DNA from: Lycocorax pyrrhopterus obiensis
Taxonomy: Eukaryota > Chordata > Aves > Passeriformes > Paradisaeidae
Length of the DNA stretch: 64,000 bases
NCBI GenBank assembly: GCA_014706295.1
Contig: JACSVZ010000007.1
Coordinates: 46,638,975 to 46,702,974 of the forward strand
Direction: 5' to 3'
Positions 13,448 through 24,684 of the stretch are shown here, piece by piece; within the stretch, counting starts at the first letter, position 1, and every line of letters begins with the position of its first letter. Position numbers and translations under genes: made by a program. The notes below the pieces were generated by a model. That model saw only the letters and a list, made by a program, of their open reading frames with translations, was not told where the DNA came from and did no database searches.

Positions 13448-14059
13448 TTAAAGTAACACTTTGTTTTTATGCTCCCTTTCTTTGGCTTCATTGGGAATCA
13501 CTCCATTTTCCAGGTCTGAGTGCTGCTGGATGCACTTGGTCAGGACTGGAGTGCTAGAAGAGTTCTTGGAATTACACATCTTCTCTGTCTCCTCTTCCTT
13601 TTTTTCTTCATCCAAGGAATAGTTTCTGAAGGTCTCATAAATTTTATGCATATCCTCAGGCATGGTCTTTTTGAGGTCTTTGTTTTTCCTCTTGGTCATC
13701 TTAGCGGACGATCCAAACTTGTTAATGATGTTGTCCTCGGATGCCCCCTGCCCATGCTTGTTGAGCTTATCTGACCCTTTAAGGCGCAGGTTGTTAGGCC
13801 TATTGTTGATGCTCTCCTGAGAGGAGGCCTTGAAGCGTCCTGTTTCCAAGGTAGCAAAGACAGAGCGCTTCTCTGGAGAGAGCATGTCTAAGGAGTGGGC
13901 TCGCTGGTCCAGGCCCAGGCGCCTGCGCTCCATGCTCCGGATGGTGGCTGCCCGTTGAAGTTTGTCATGGATCTCCACGCTGAGCCGCCTCCGTGTCTCT
14001 CTGAACTCAGCTGTCACATTTGCTTTCCACTCTGCTGCGTGAGCTTTTATTTCTCCAAC
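13448..14059 (-). CDS. KCNK10: KCNK10 exon 7: regulatory C-terminal tail and stop
   Basis: This terminal coding exon is 612 bp, giving 203 residues and TAA. The acceptor is TTATGTTGCAAAG|GTTGGA. It starts [19 protein letters not shown], the amphipathic, membrane-proximal segment that in TREK channels couples lipids, pH and stretch to gating and binds partner proteins. [11 protein letters not shown] is a good basophilic kinase site, matching a known TREK regulatory Ser. The rest ([68 protein letters not shown]) is diagnostic of TREK-2. The protein ends KNKVLL. The next codons after TAA are GAC AGA AGT TAA (Asp-Arg-Ser-stop), resembling the family's usual Glu-Asp-Arg-Asn end, so the stop looks derived and removes four residues. 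Confidence 0.96.
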   Translation of the reverse strand, partial: VGEIKAHAAEWKANVTAEFRETRRRLSVEIHDKLQRAATIRSMERRRLGLDQRAHSLDMLSPEKRSVFATLETGRFKASSQESINNRPNNLRLKGSDKLNKHGQGASEDNIINKFGSSAKMTKRKNKDLKKTMPEDMHKIYETFRNYSLDEEKKEEETEKMCNSKNSSSTPVLTKCIQQHSDLENGVIPNEAKEREHKNKVLL

Positions 14060-15989
14060 CTTTGCAACATAAAGACAGAGAAATTAATTAAAAAAAAAAA
14101 AAAAGAAAAATCTTTCCTGTAGAACAGCAGCACAAGCACTTTCTTCTCTGGCATGAAACTGGGGAGTAGTCCCATCTCCACTGCATCCATCTGGACCCAA
14201 ACTTCAGTAGCAAAGTGGTTACACTGGGAAAACTCTAAACATACCAACTGAGCTTACATGACATAGAACTCATCTGCCTGTGTCACTTTACCAACCCACA
14301 CATTTTATAGCTGTGTTACATGATGGCACATGTTCATGCTAATCCATCCTTGATTAGGAACAAAATTCCTGACTCATAATGTCAGCAGTAGATGGTCAAG
14401 AGTGGGCAAGGTTAATCACATACAGTTAAACCAATGTGCTTCGGAACAGCACAACAACCAGTGCAGCTGTACAGTAATGTGTTTTCCTTTACTGCTCATG
14501 GATGCAGCTGTTTAGTCCCACCAAAGGCTCTGTTCAGGGCCACAGAGTCACAGAACAGTTAATGTTAAATACCCATTAGATAATTTCAAGTGGCCCTCTG
14601 ACTCCTCCAGTCTAGGGTTCATTCTCAGCGACAAATGTAGCTGTCTTTAATGGAGGTTTCCATTCCACAACTGTCCAAATACCACACTCTTGAGCCATCT
14701 GGAGGAGTTTTCAACACACATTCTGTGTGGGCACTATGAGCATATCCTTGAATGTCCTACTGTTTTTCTCTGTTTTACTCCTTTGCACTGGAGGCTGGAA
14801 TAATGACTAAGAATAAAGCACCAAGTGACGGCTGTATTGAATATATATGCCTTCCAAAATGAGAAATATCAAGATAAATGAATGAGCAATATTGCAGTTA
14901 AAACAGGCCTTTTTCAAAGTTCAGCTAAAGGAGAACAGATTCAGGAGTACAGTCTGCAGGAGCAGACACTGTCAATGGAAACGGAAACACAGCAGAAACA
15001 GTCAATGGTTTGTGCTGCTGCAGCCTGAACTCAAGTTTTCGCATCCAATAACCCACAAGGAGTTACCTTTTTTTCTGCAGGCCAGATGCGCAGGTGTCCA
15101 TTTAGCACGGTGGCAGAAGGCACCTTGCATCCACGTGGGAGATCAGATTCCCAACTCTAGGTGCCTGATGATGATCAACACAACAGCCAAACCGTCTGCA
15201 GTAACCTTTATTAATGGAGATGCATAAGGGTACACCAGGCCTTGGGTGCTGTAGATGCCCTCAAAAATTAGAAACAGCACTACCCCCCTGCCAAACTTTG
15301 TCTGCCTGCTCTTTGGGTAACCCTGCCAGGTAAGCTTTGCTAGTAATGCAGAGATTGCCTTAAAATTTGAAATTACATTACTAACATCCTCCACCACAGG
15401 CTTCAGCTCTAGAGTCATGGCAATTGCCCTTCTATTTTCCACACTTATTTAAGTGAAGCATTACCAGTATCCTCTTTGAATCAGGAGGGCATGTTCTGAG
15501 TGAATTTAGTCATGTTCTCCTTGATGCTGACTGTACTCAGTTTCTTCAATTTTTAAAAAAAGAGAACACGGTAAGGGACCTGAATCTAAACTTATATTCA
15601 GAACCACATTCCCTGGCATAGGAAAAGACAGGAAAACCTCCTAATTTTTAAGGAGAGAACACTGAAATTTTTAGTACAATTTCAAAGCTAGTTTCAGAGT
15701 AAAGGCTGGTGTCTCATTCCATAACTGCAATCTTACTGACGTGTTCTATGTATTTTTGAGTACTGGTAGAGGTGTAACAACCTTGGTTGCTTCAGTTGCT
15801 TTTTTCCCTTCCTTTGTGAAGGACCTAAAGATCAGAGCTAACTGTATACCAAACGTAGACAGTGAAGTAAACCACAGGGAATATTGAGCATTGGTCATGC
15901 AGAGCAGCATCCTTATTTAGACAAGCAGGAATCGGGCACTTAAATCTCTCTTGTAAAATGACAAACCACTGAGAAATTACTAATCATAC
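14060..15989 (-). other. KCNK10: KCNK10 intron 6 (1.9 kb)
   Basis: GT-AG intron between exons 6 and 7. I see no repeat family in it with confidence. A 99-codon minus-strand open frame at 15143-15442 has no recognisable domain or splice logic and is probably chance. Confidence 0.93.
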
Positions 15990-16132
15990 CTCTTCTTGTG
16001 TCTTCTTGGACAGGACTCTTAACCAGTCTCCAATCATACTCAGGACGGCAGCAAAGTAGGCAAGGCCAACAAGGATCCAGAACCACACTAAGGGTTTATA
16101 CCACTCCATGTATTTGATGTCAGCATTTCCTC
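15990..16132 (-). CDS. KCNK10: KCNK10 exon 6: P2-M4 loop, M4 helix, start of C-tail
   Basis: The exon has 143 bp: two bases plus 47 codons. The acceptor is CTTATTTCAG|GAGGAAAT and the donor GAAGAG|GTATGA. It encodes [15 protein letters not shown], the extracellular loop after the second filter. It then encodes the fourth membrane helix ([23 protein letters not shown]) and the membrane-proximal start of the cytosolic tail, [10 protein letters not shown]. The Glu pair at the end lies where TREK channels sense intracellular pH and phospholipid. The loop differs from the mammalian form I remember (NAGINYREWY) at three places: Gly to Asp, Asn to Lys and Arg to Met. An in-frame ORF continues upstream into the intron, but the acceptor and the protein match set the exon edge. 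Confidence 0.96.
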
Positions 16133-19100
16133 CTGAAATAAGCATATACTTATGCTTAGGAATCATGAGGTGCCAAAATCATTACAAAATATCTGCAATT
16201 CTGAGAAATGCCTAAAAGTATTTCTTAACTTGTCAACAGCACTGTGGTTCTGATAATAAGAGAAGAAGCCTGCCAGATGGGAGGAACCCCATCTGACACC
16301 CGTCAAACTCCGTCTGTTTTAATTTAAAAGTCTTCAAAATTACCTGTTGTTCTGCTGTTATGTGACCTGCCAGAGCACCCAGTAAACACTTTCCTTTGTA
16401 TTGCTCATACACTGAAGCAACTCTGAAATTCTGCTTTGATAGTACTTGCAACAGCACAAACACATGTCCAAGAAAAAAGTTTAATACCGCTAATCTTCCA
16501 TATTATGAACTGCCTGCAACCTCATAGATGAGGAAATTTACAGATCAACCCCCTGAGGTTATAGAATTTCCAGATTTTTTTGGTTTTAGCTACTGGATTG
16601 AGAGAACTATGTGCAGAAAAAAGAAACATCACTTTGTCTTCCAAATCAGGGTATCTGACAGGAAGCCATCCATGCATTAGCCCTGAAAATAAGGCTATAC
16701 AGTCTGCTTGGATATCATTCACAGGGACGCCTTCTCTGGCCAGTGACTTCATAGGAGATGTAGGATATTTGTTGCTTGGTTTGATCCATATCAGTCTTCA
16801 TGCAAGTCTCAGGATGAGCTGGCAAAACAAGAATGTGAGACATTTGGCAAACCTACTGGACTATGAAGAGCCTTAAGTAAGTGCAGTAGCAGCCAGGTTG
16901 CTGCCTACTACAGAGTAAAATACAGAAATTTTTACAAAACAAAGCAACAACAACAACACTTTTGAGACTCTCAGTCCCATCACAGTGCTATGTGCACTGC
17001 AAGAATGAGAGCCAGTGAGAGGCAGGCACAGCCCTGAGCAGAAGAGAGTGAGCAGCAAAGAGTCTGCAGAGCCCCATGGGCACTGCCATATCCCTCAGTG
17101 CAGCTGAACACCACCTTGGTGGCACCTGTGTAAATCCCTGCCTGAAGAGCAAGCCTACCAGGAGACTCAGGCAGAGGTCTGCATATCTCCTGGACTCCAG
17201 CCTTGGTTAGACAAGAGCTAGACACCTATACCTCTGTATGACTGCAGAGAGATTTTAGGGTTTCCCCCTGTTAAAATCACAATACAGTTCAGCATTTTCA
17301 CCTTTGTTTTTCACAATCTGAGACATTTCTACGACTCTTTAATTTCATCAAGACTCAATATGAGTGTAGTTACAGTGTTTGAACACCCCCGTGGAAGGTC
17401 AGACATTTGAAAATTGGCAGGGACCCAAATATTGGTTTTGATGTTAATCTCTCCCCCTAGACTGCATGAATCACACTCTTTTTTTCCAGTCTTTAAGAGT
17501 CTGAAACAATGGGAGGCAGGGACTGCTGTTGCTATGGTACAAGAAGCCTCTCCTGATCATATGTGTCCCTGAGGAAGCTCACTAGGACACAGATTGTCTA
17601 GATCTATCTTGCAGAGTAATCAGGTGACTGAGAATGTATGAGACCACTTTTTTCAGCCTATCAGATACTCTGTTTTTCAGGCTCCATGCACAATTTTATT
17701 TCCAACAGTAGTACAAAAACCTCCCAGTTTCCCAGGAGCTGAGATTTGTTCTAGGTGGAATAAGCCAGCATAGCTCCACTGATGCTGTTTTACCCATTAA
17801 GATACAGTATTTTTGATTTGATGTTGAAGGAACAGAGATACTGAGAGATTAAAGTGACAGAAAATAAAAGGGGCAGAAAATCTCTCTCAAAACCAGCAAT
17901 AAAGCCCAAATCTCCTGGTGATCACCCGTCTTAAACTCTTATCATGAAAATGCCTGTGAAGTTTTCTTATTCAGTGTCTTCCATCTGATTTTTGAAAAAT
18001 CCTGCTTGTTAGTAGCCACCCAGCTGTGGATTATATTCTCCTAATCTTGTGCATATAGAACAATTTAATATTCAGAGCTTTTTTACTATTATATTATTAA
18101 ACAATACTGAAGTGTGGTATTATTAAGAAAAATATTGTAAAATATTTTCATTTCACACTGTGATACCCCAAAGAATATCAGTAGAGTGTTCCTCTACACA
18201 TCTAAGTGGTTAAAATGGACAAAGATCACACAATCACTTCTGTAACTGAATGCTCGTAAAACTATTTTTTTTTATATCTGAGTCTTTCTTTGTTCAGTGA
18301 CTTTTTTTTTTCTCAATAATTCATGTCTTCTATGCCAGTATGTCATAAAAAAGGAGGATTAGAGTCTTCTCTACAAAAAGACTTGTCTACAGTACTTCAG
18401 CAAAGAAAATTTTGTAGTTTTATTTGATGTTTTTAAATCATTCTTTTTATAGGGACTAAGAAGCACAATATGACTGTTTTTAACACAGGCAACTTAACGC
18501 CTTTAATTAGGACCACTAACAGGAACGAGGAGTAGAGGTCGTGCACTGATGGAAAAAAGTCCATGTATTTTAACCACGTTTTTTGTTATCAAAGCAGTTG
18601 TGTGAAAAAAAATGTATCTCTCATCTCTCCAGCCAACTATCTCAACTCCCTCTTTGGAAATTGTATATGGGTAGATATTTATAGTTCTTGCTGGTACTGT
18701 ATTAATCTTGGAGAGTCTCCTCCAAGCACTGAGATACATACCTCATTAGTCCTTCTCTTCTACAAGAGTTTTCCTTAACAGGGCAACTGCAATGTCAAAA
18801 TTTCTGTCAAGGTTAAGAAACAAAATGCAGGTTCTGAAATGCTGCAGCTCCTGTAGTAGCAGCTCACTACTGCATCTGACCAGAGAATTCTACAGACCTA
18901 TGGCTCAGTCCTCCATTCATCATTTGGGCTACTTGCTTCTGCAGTCAGCCTCACACTGAGCACTAATGGACTAATACAAATCTTTAATTCAATGGGAAAG
19001 TAATTTGACTTTTGCATAATTCATTGCACAATAAAGGATAATCAGGACTTGGCAGGCTCCCATTATCTACACTGCTGAAGGCTTGCAATCTACAAATGGC

Positions 19101-19276
19101 AAGGCACCTGGACCTTAAATCAATCTGGTGTCCTACTTCACACTAATCCCAACAGAAACACCTGGCATCATTTCACTGGAATATAACACATTGTGAAGAG
19201 CCTCCTCTCTATAACAGAAAACAAATTCTAAGAGCCAAGGCCCTTTTGCACAGCACCTTGGCTCAAAGCTGCTCAC
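16133..19276 (-). other. KCNK10: KCNK10 intron 5 (3.1 kb)
   Basis: GT-AG intron between exons 5 and 6. It is AT-rich with short T runs (18261-18310). I recognise no gene, RNA or mobile element in it. Confidence 0.93.
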
Positions 19277-19463
19277 CTGCTACAAAGTCACCGAAGCCAA
19301 CAGTGGTCAGAGTAACAACTACAAAGTAGATGGACTCCAAGGCTGTCCATCCCTCGATGTATTTGAAGATAAATGCAGGAATGGTCACAAAGACAATGCA
19401 GCCTGCCAGGATGAAGACAATGGTGGAGATCACCCGGATCTTTGTTTGACTCACTTGCTTTTT
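19277..19463 (-). CDS. KCNK10: KCNK10 exon 5: M3 helix and second pore with TVGFG filter
   Basis: The exon has 187 bp: 62 codons plus one base. The acceptor is a T-tract ending TTTCTAG, followed by AAA AAG CAA (KKQVSQTK), and the donor is GTAGCAG|GTGAGC. Residues about 10-33 are the third membrane helix ([24 protein letters not shown]). They are followed by [17 protein letters not shown], the second pore helix, and [13 protein letters not shown], the second selectivity filter. All pore residues are as expected for a working channel. The intron on the 3' side continues in frame for only a few codons (EQL then stop), which is read-through and not coding. Phase 0 from exon 4 and phase 1 into exon 6 both agree. 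Confidence 0.97.
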
Positions 19464-20782
19464 CTAGAAAAAAAAAAATAACAGGAAAAGAAATGTTTGA
19501 GTGGATTTCTGGAGCTGTATACTTTGTGAATGACACGCTGATTATGCTGGTGTCACCTGCTATGTCTCTTAATGCCTTTTTGAGTTTGTTAGGTGGAATA
19601 CAACCCTCTCTCTCCCTGTTAGTGAGAGTCCTGCCCAGGTAATAGTAAACTTCCATGTCTGGCCCCAGATTATCACGATTCCCATTTTCCATGCACTAGG
19701 CAGTGACTAATCTACCACAAACATCACCTGGAAAAACATTCCTGAAAGGCACCAATACACTCCAGGTTCAATGTGTAAGAAAAAGTGCACATTCACACCT
19801 CCACACGTGTGTGTACACCCACACTGCCTCACCAGCACCAAGCATCCAACAAACAGGACCAAGATTAAAATGAAAATAAACCCCTTTTCCCCCCACTGAA
19901 AAGCTGCAATTTTATGTAGAAATAATTCATGCTTTGGGTTTTCTAGACTCAGGATTTCCAGCTTTCATTCACAAACATGAAGGTTAAATCTCCTTTTCAA
20001 AAATAGAAAGCTATATTATTGGTTTACTCCAGAAATAAAGGATTTATGTCAAATACCAAACAGCCTGAGATAAAATTACCTATGTAAATCCACACTGGAA
20101 AGCTCTTGAACGAAGAGTACATGTTACTGGCTGCTATAAACTGAATACAAATACAGCCAGTGTAATTGTAATATTTTACACTCCTAAATCATATAAACTC
20201 TCAATATATTTAATATATACTTAGGTTTTGTTTCTATTAATATTGATGCAAGCCTGGATTAACACAATTGACTCTGGCAGATTTATTTCAGATTTTGTCT
20301 GCTGTGAATAAACTCAGCATCCAATAAAGTTTCATGAGAAACCTGTAAATTACTAGAAATCTTACTGTAGATTAATTTCAGTGGCAGTGTAAATTCTCTG
20401 TCCTGGAAAAGCAATGTGGAGGTCACTGTAAGTCATATTTCCAAATTAGTTTTCCAAATCAAGCATCTCCCTTAACCCAGAAATGAGATCTCATTTCAGA
20501 TTAAGGCATTGCCTAGACAGGAAATAAGATCTCAGAAGTTATCTTTGTAATATACAGAAGGGATATTACCTGACTGGTTAATATCTAACCAGCTTGTGAG
20601 CAATACTGTGCTTCCCCAAAAACACGAGCATTTCTTTTAGAGGTGCAGTGTCAGACCCTCGTTAAGTACTCCTCTGATCTGGGATGCATTCAGAACCAGG
20701 TAACAGCATAAATATGCCATGTTTCATAGATACTTTTAATTCTGAAACTGTTTAAGATGATCCCTACACTTAATTTTTTATT

Positions 20783-20832
20783 TGTGCGTGTGTGTGCGTG
20801 TGCACACATGTGTGTGTGTGTGTGTGTGTGTG
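20783..20832 (+). repeat. TG/CA microsatellite
   Basis: About 50 bp of alternating TG with a few C interruptions (GTGCGTG, GCACACATG), ending in a pure TG run. It lies in KCNK10 intron 4 and is likely length-variable. Confidence 0.97.
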
Positions 20833-21960
20833 CACTGTTTTCTGTGTCTGGATGAATAGAAATAGTCCAATAAGATTAGTGATATAATGCCAAATATAAG
20901 ACATGGAAGAAACTGCCAAGTACCAAGGGGGAAAAACAACACAAAAATATAAAACCCAAATTAACTTCCTATTTCCTCTTTTTCCAAAGAGCTATTTTGA
21001 GTATTTTGCTAAAATACCAAAGGATGATCGATCTTCTTTAAGAGGTAGGGACACACATTCACAATGGCAGGATTTCAGACTTATTGTATGAGTGCTGAAG
21101 GGAAAAGAACTGATCACGTGGATGTTACAGAGTGTCCTAGATTGGCACCCTTGCCTTTTGTAATTGAGAATGAGGATTTAACCAAATTGATGTTTATTTT
21201 CTAGCTTGACTAAGGTGACTTGTTTACTTCTACTAAATGCTTCAGTTTCCTGATATGTAAAAATGAAGTGTCAGAAACCTTGCTACAGTGGAAGTTAGGA
21301 GACAAGTGTCTCTTGGGAATGACTCCTTGGACAAAAAGTAATTTGGAGCTGCCAAGCATCAAAGTTATGCACAGTAATCCTTCCTCCAGTCCCCACAGAG
21401 CAAAATTAAAATGCATTTCAGTCTGTGTCAGAATTGTCTTGTCTCATGAGAGAAACAGGAACAAAAAGAATGGCCTGCAATTCAGTACCAAATGTTCAGG
21501 ACATCCCCTTGTTCATGGGTGATAAACTCAGCCAAAGGTTGTTGGTTTTTTTAAGTAAAAATGGTAACAATGTTAATGAGAAGATCTGTAAAAGGCCTGA
21601 CTCATGGTTATTGTGCACCTTTGTCACTCACACAAAAGCAGAGCAGCTGAGGGGACAAATGGAAGGCAGAAAGCAATGGTAAATCAGGCACAGCATTTTT
21701 AGAGCTGCTGAAAAGAGCACAAAAGCAGGACTCAGAAAAAGAATTACTTAACGAACAATAACACGTGAAATGCAGGATAGAAGTGAAAAGTGGGTTACAG
21801 TTAGACATGCATCCAGAGGAAACTCACAGTAGAGTCTAACTGCTACAGATAAAAAAAAATGCTAAGGCATAGATGTGCTTACTAATGGAATATGTACATT
21901 GTAATAACGACACACTACAAAAACGTAATCCACAGCAGTGTTACACCAAATCATTATTAA

Positions 21961-21988
21961 AATAAATAAACAAACAAATAAATAAATG
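21961..21988 (+). repeat. AAAT/AAAC tetranucleotide repeat
   Basis: Seven near-perfect tetramers (AATA AATA AACA AACA AATA AATA AATG) in KCNK10 intron 4. Confidence 0.9.
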
Positions 21989-24009
21989 ATCACTCTATAT
22001 CTATGTAACACTAAAGGTTGAGAAGTCTGAATAACTTCATACAAATTTCTCTTTTAAACAGTATTTTCAGCCTGGAGCCAAACATTGTCAAATGGCTGAG
22101 CAACCTCTGCCAGCCTAAGACATCATCTGAACCCATTTTGTGGCATGAATACAGAATTTTCTATAGGTGTCAAAAAGAAACAGTAACAAACAGTAACCTT
22201 TCCTCCTAGAAAGGTAGCTAATCTTACAGCTGTTTGAGTAAAGTTAGAACACCTTTAAAAGAGACATTTTCCACTCTTTTTCTTTTTAAGCTTGTTTACC
22301 AACAATTTCTCTCCACAGTGATGAAGCAGGTAATTTTTAAGACATTCTTCAAATATAAATAAACTAGTCCCTGCTAATGAGACCAATTTAAATCCACCTA
22401 GAATTACTCTGGAAAACATCAAAGAAGGAATCTAAGAACTGAGAGTTCTGTGCACCCATCGGGGTCATTTCCATTTTCCAATGACAGCGCTGATCTTATT
22501 CCTAAGGTGGCTAAGTGCTAAACTGGCAACATTACTGATATCATCTTGCTTACATTAATTCGAACAACCTACTGTCAATCTGCTCTAGTGCCAAGAGGGC
22601 TAAGGACAAACAGACGAAGGAAAACACCCTTATCAGTGGAATTTAGTTATTATCCATCTTTTCCATCAATAACTGCAGCTTTGCTTTTTCCCCTTTTTCT
22701 ATTATATATACAGGGCTTTTAGTAGTTTTGGTCTTACCTAATCATTTCAGGAGTTAAAATAAACCTTGGGTTTTTTACTTCCTTTTTTCTCTCTCTGGCC
22801 CAATAGATAAAGCCAGTGTAGTGGATTATTTTATGTCTTCTGCTTTCTTCAGGTGAATTAACTGAGGTATGATTTTTCTGACCTGATGGTTGACAACAAA
22901 AGCACCAAACAGTGTTTTTAAATTTGCAAATTGAGACCACAGGGTTGATACATATTCCTATGAAAAGGGAGCAGGAGACATTAAGTATGGGATCAAAAGA
23001 AGCTACAGTCATTTATCAGACTAGACTAAATGCTAAATATGTGGAACATATAAATTTCCATGAACAGCATATTTCATATAAGCCTTTTCCAAGATTCTGT
23101 AGTGCCACCTCTCATTTCATAAAAAACTCCCCCAGTATACAGTACTACTAAACCAAAAATAGCACAGGAACACTTGCTGCTTCACAGTGAGCTCAGATGG
23201 CTTTTCCATCTTCCAAACTTTTCATTTTCTGAATTCCTGACAAATATCCCCAAGGCTTCAGGCAAGCTGGTTACCTTTTTGGCTATATGACCAATGGCAT
23301 ATTTTTAGAGATAGTGTAATATGCCTGCATGGAAAATGCTATCCCCATCTTTCCAAAAGGCTCTGTATTTTGGAGCAGAAAAAACACATTTCAAAGAAAA
23401 CACATTTCTTTAATATTTCTCTTGTTCCCTTCACCTACTCTTAACTTTGTGCCCTTCCTCATGTTGCCAACTATTCTCAGAACAGATTGTCTCTGCTCGT
23501 GCACTAATTAAACAGCTTGTCTTCTAAATCACTTTCTCCAGACCAAAATATTTTAACACTAGGAATGACAGTCTTTGTACTCAAGCCATAAACCAGAATA
23601 TCACATATATCAGCTCACAAACATTAGATATGTCCTTAGGCAAAATATGCTTGCAAAGCTAGTGTAGATGGTGCGGACAGTCATAGGTTAACACTGCTTG
23701 TCTTTCAGCTCAGCCAAATGCAAGCCAGTCCTGGTCCAGAGCCTGGCACATACCTCAGTAAGGTGTGATGCCCTTCTCAACAGGCTGTGTGGAAAGACTG
23801 GCACAGCACTGGCTCACAGAGCCCCTTGGTCATCAGCGATTTGGTCACACCAACCTCTTTGCTGCCTGTAACAGTCACTGAGGATTTCGTCGTAAATTGT
23901 CCTGGCTCCTTCACGTTCAAAATGAGACTAAAGCTAAAGTATTTTAGATATCACTGTCTTGGACATAACACCTAAGAACAATATAACAATCTTTTGTTCT
24001 TCTCTGTTC

Positions 24010-24684
24010 TCTGGCACTGCTGGCTCCAAGGGACCCACCTCATGGCACTGCTGAGCCACTGAGATGACATAGTGGCACCTCTGGGAAAGTGTGTTTCAGA
24101 AAGGGCAGGAATGCCAGACAGGCAGAAGACAAGGGAATAGAGGAGAGAACAAGGGAATAACAAGGTCAGGTGAATGGGAGCTGCTCCATGGCAGCACAGG
24201 TACTGGAGGGTCTGCAGCCCATGGCAGACCAGAGAAGGACCAGAGGAAAAGGGTTAAGGACAGCAGAGAAACCACTGTGTTCTGCCCCCAAGCCCTGTGC
24301 CACTTGCTGCTGCACTGGAGGGACTGAGCATGACCCACAGTAACAACATGGGTGGAGGAGAGGTGTCTGGAGTGAGCCTGGGAGTGAAGCTGAGCTTGAA
24401 AAATGGGGAGGAAAGGAATTTTGAATGTTTGTGGAGGTTTTGTTTCCAAGCACTCAACTCAGTAATTAAATGTTTATAATTGTCAATAAATTAATTTAAC
24501 TTCCACAAGTCAAGTTTGTTTTGCCTGTAAGAGTACATGGCAAGTGATTTTGCTGTCTTTATTTTGACCCATGAGGTTTCTCAGAGAACGTTCTATTGTT
24601 CTTCCCATGTTCTCCCTATCATTGTAGGCGAGTGAGCAAACAGCTCTGTGGGTGCTTACTGCCAGCCAGGGCCTACTCACCACA
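24010..24684 (+). mobile_element. Second ERVL-type LTR, more decayed, in intron 4
   Basis: This is related to the 54.8 kb LTR by its 3' half. It has CAAGTCAAGTTTGTTTTGCC, CTTTATTTTGACCCATGAGG, AGGCGAGTGAGCAAACAGCT, and the end TGCCAGCCAGGG...CACCACA at 24684. Upstream are 'ACTGGAGGGTCTGCAGCCCATGGCAG'-like units. It is diverged, and the left edge is a guess. No internal proviral sequence flanks it. Several 60-117 codon ORFs on both strands here are LTR shadows. Confidence 0.7.

Noticed and set aside
14540..14640. Possible minus-strand CR1 3' end (CACAGAGTCACAGAACAG…)
   Set aside because: Only the first dozen bases resemble a CR1 end; the following sequence does not match, and there is no octamer tail.
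15143..15442. 99-codon minus-strand ORF in intron 6
   Set aside because: It has no recognisable domain, no splice signals linking it to KCNK10, and is of a length expected by chance in the window.
19288..19692. 134-codon minus-strand ORF overlapping exon 5
   Set aside because: It reads exon 5 in the wrong frame plus intron; the frame with TVGFG and proper splice sites is the real one.
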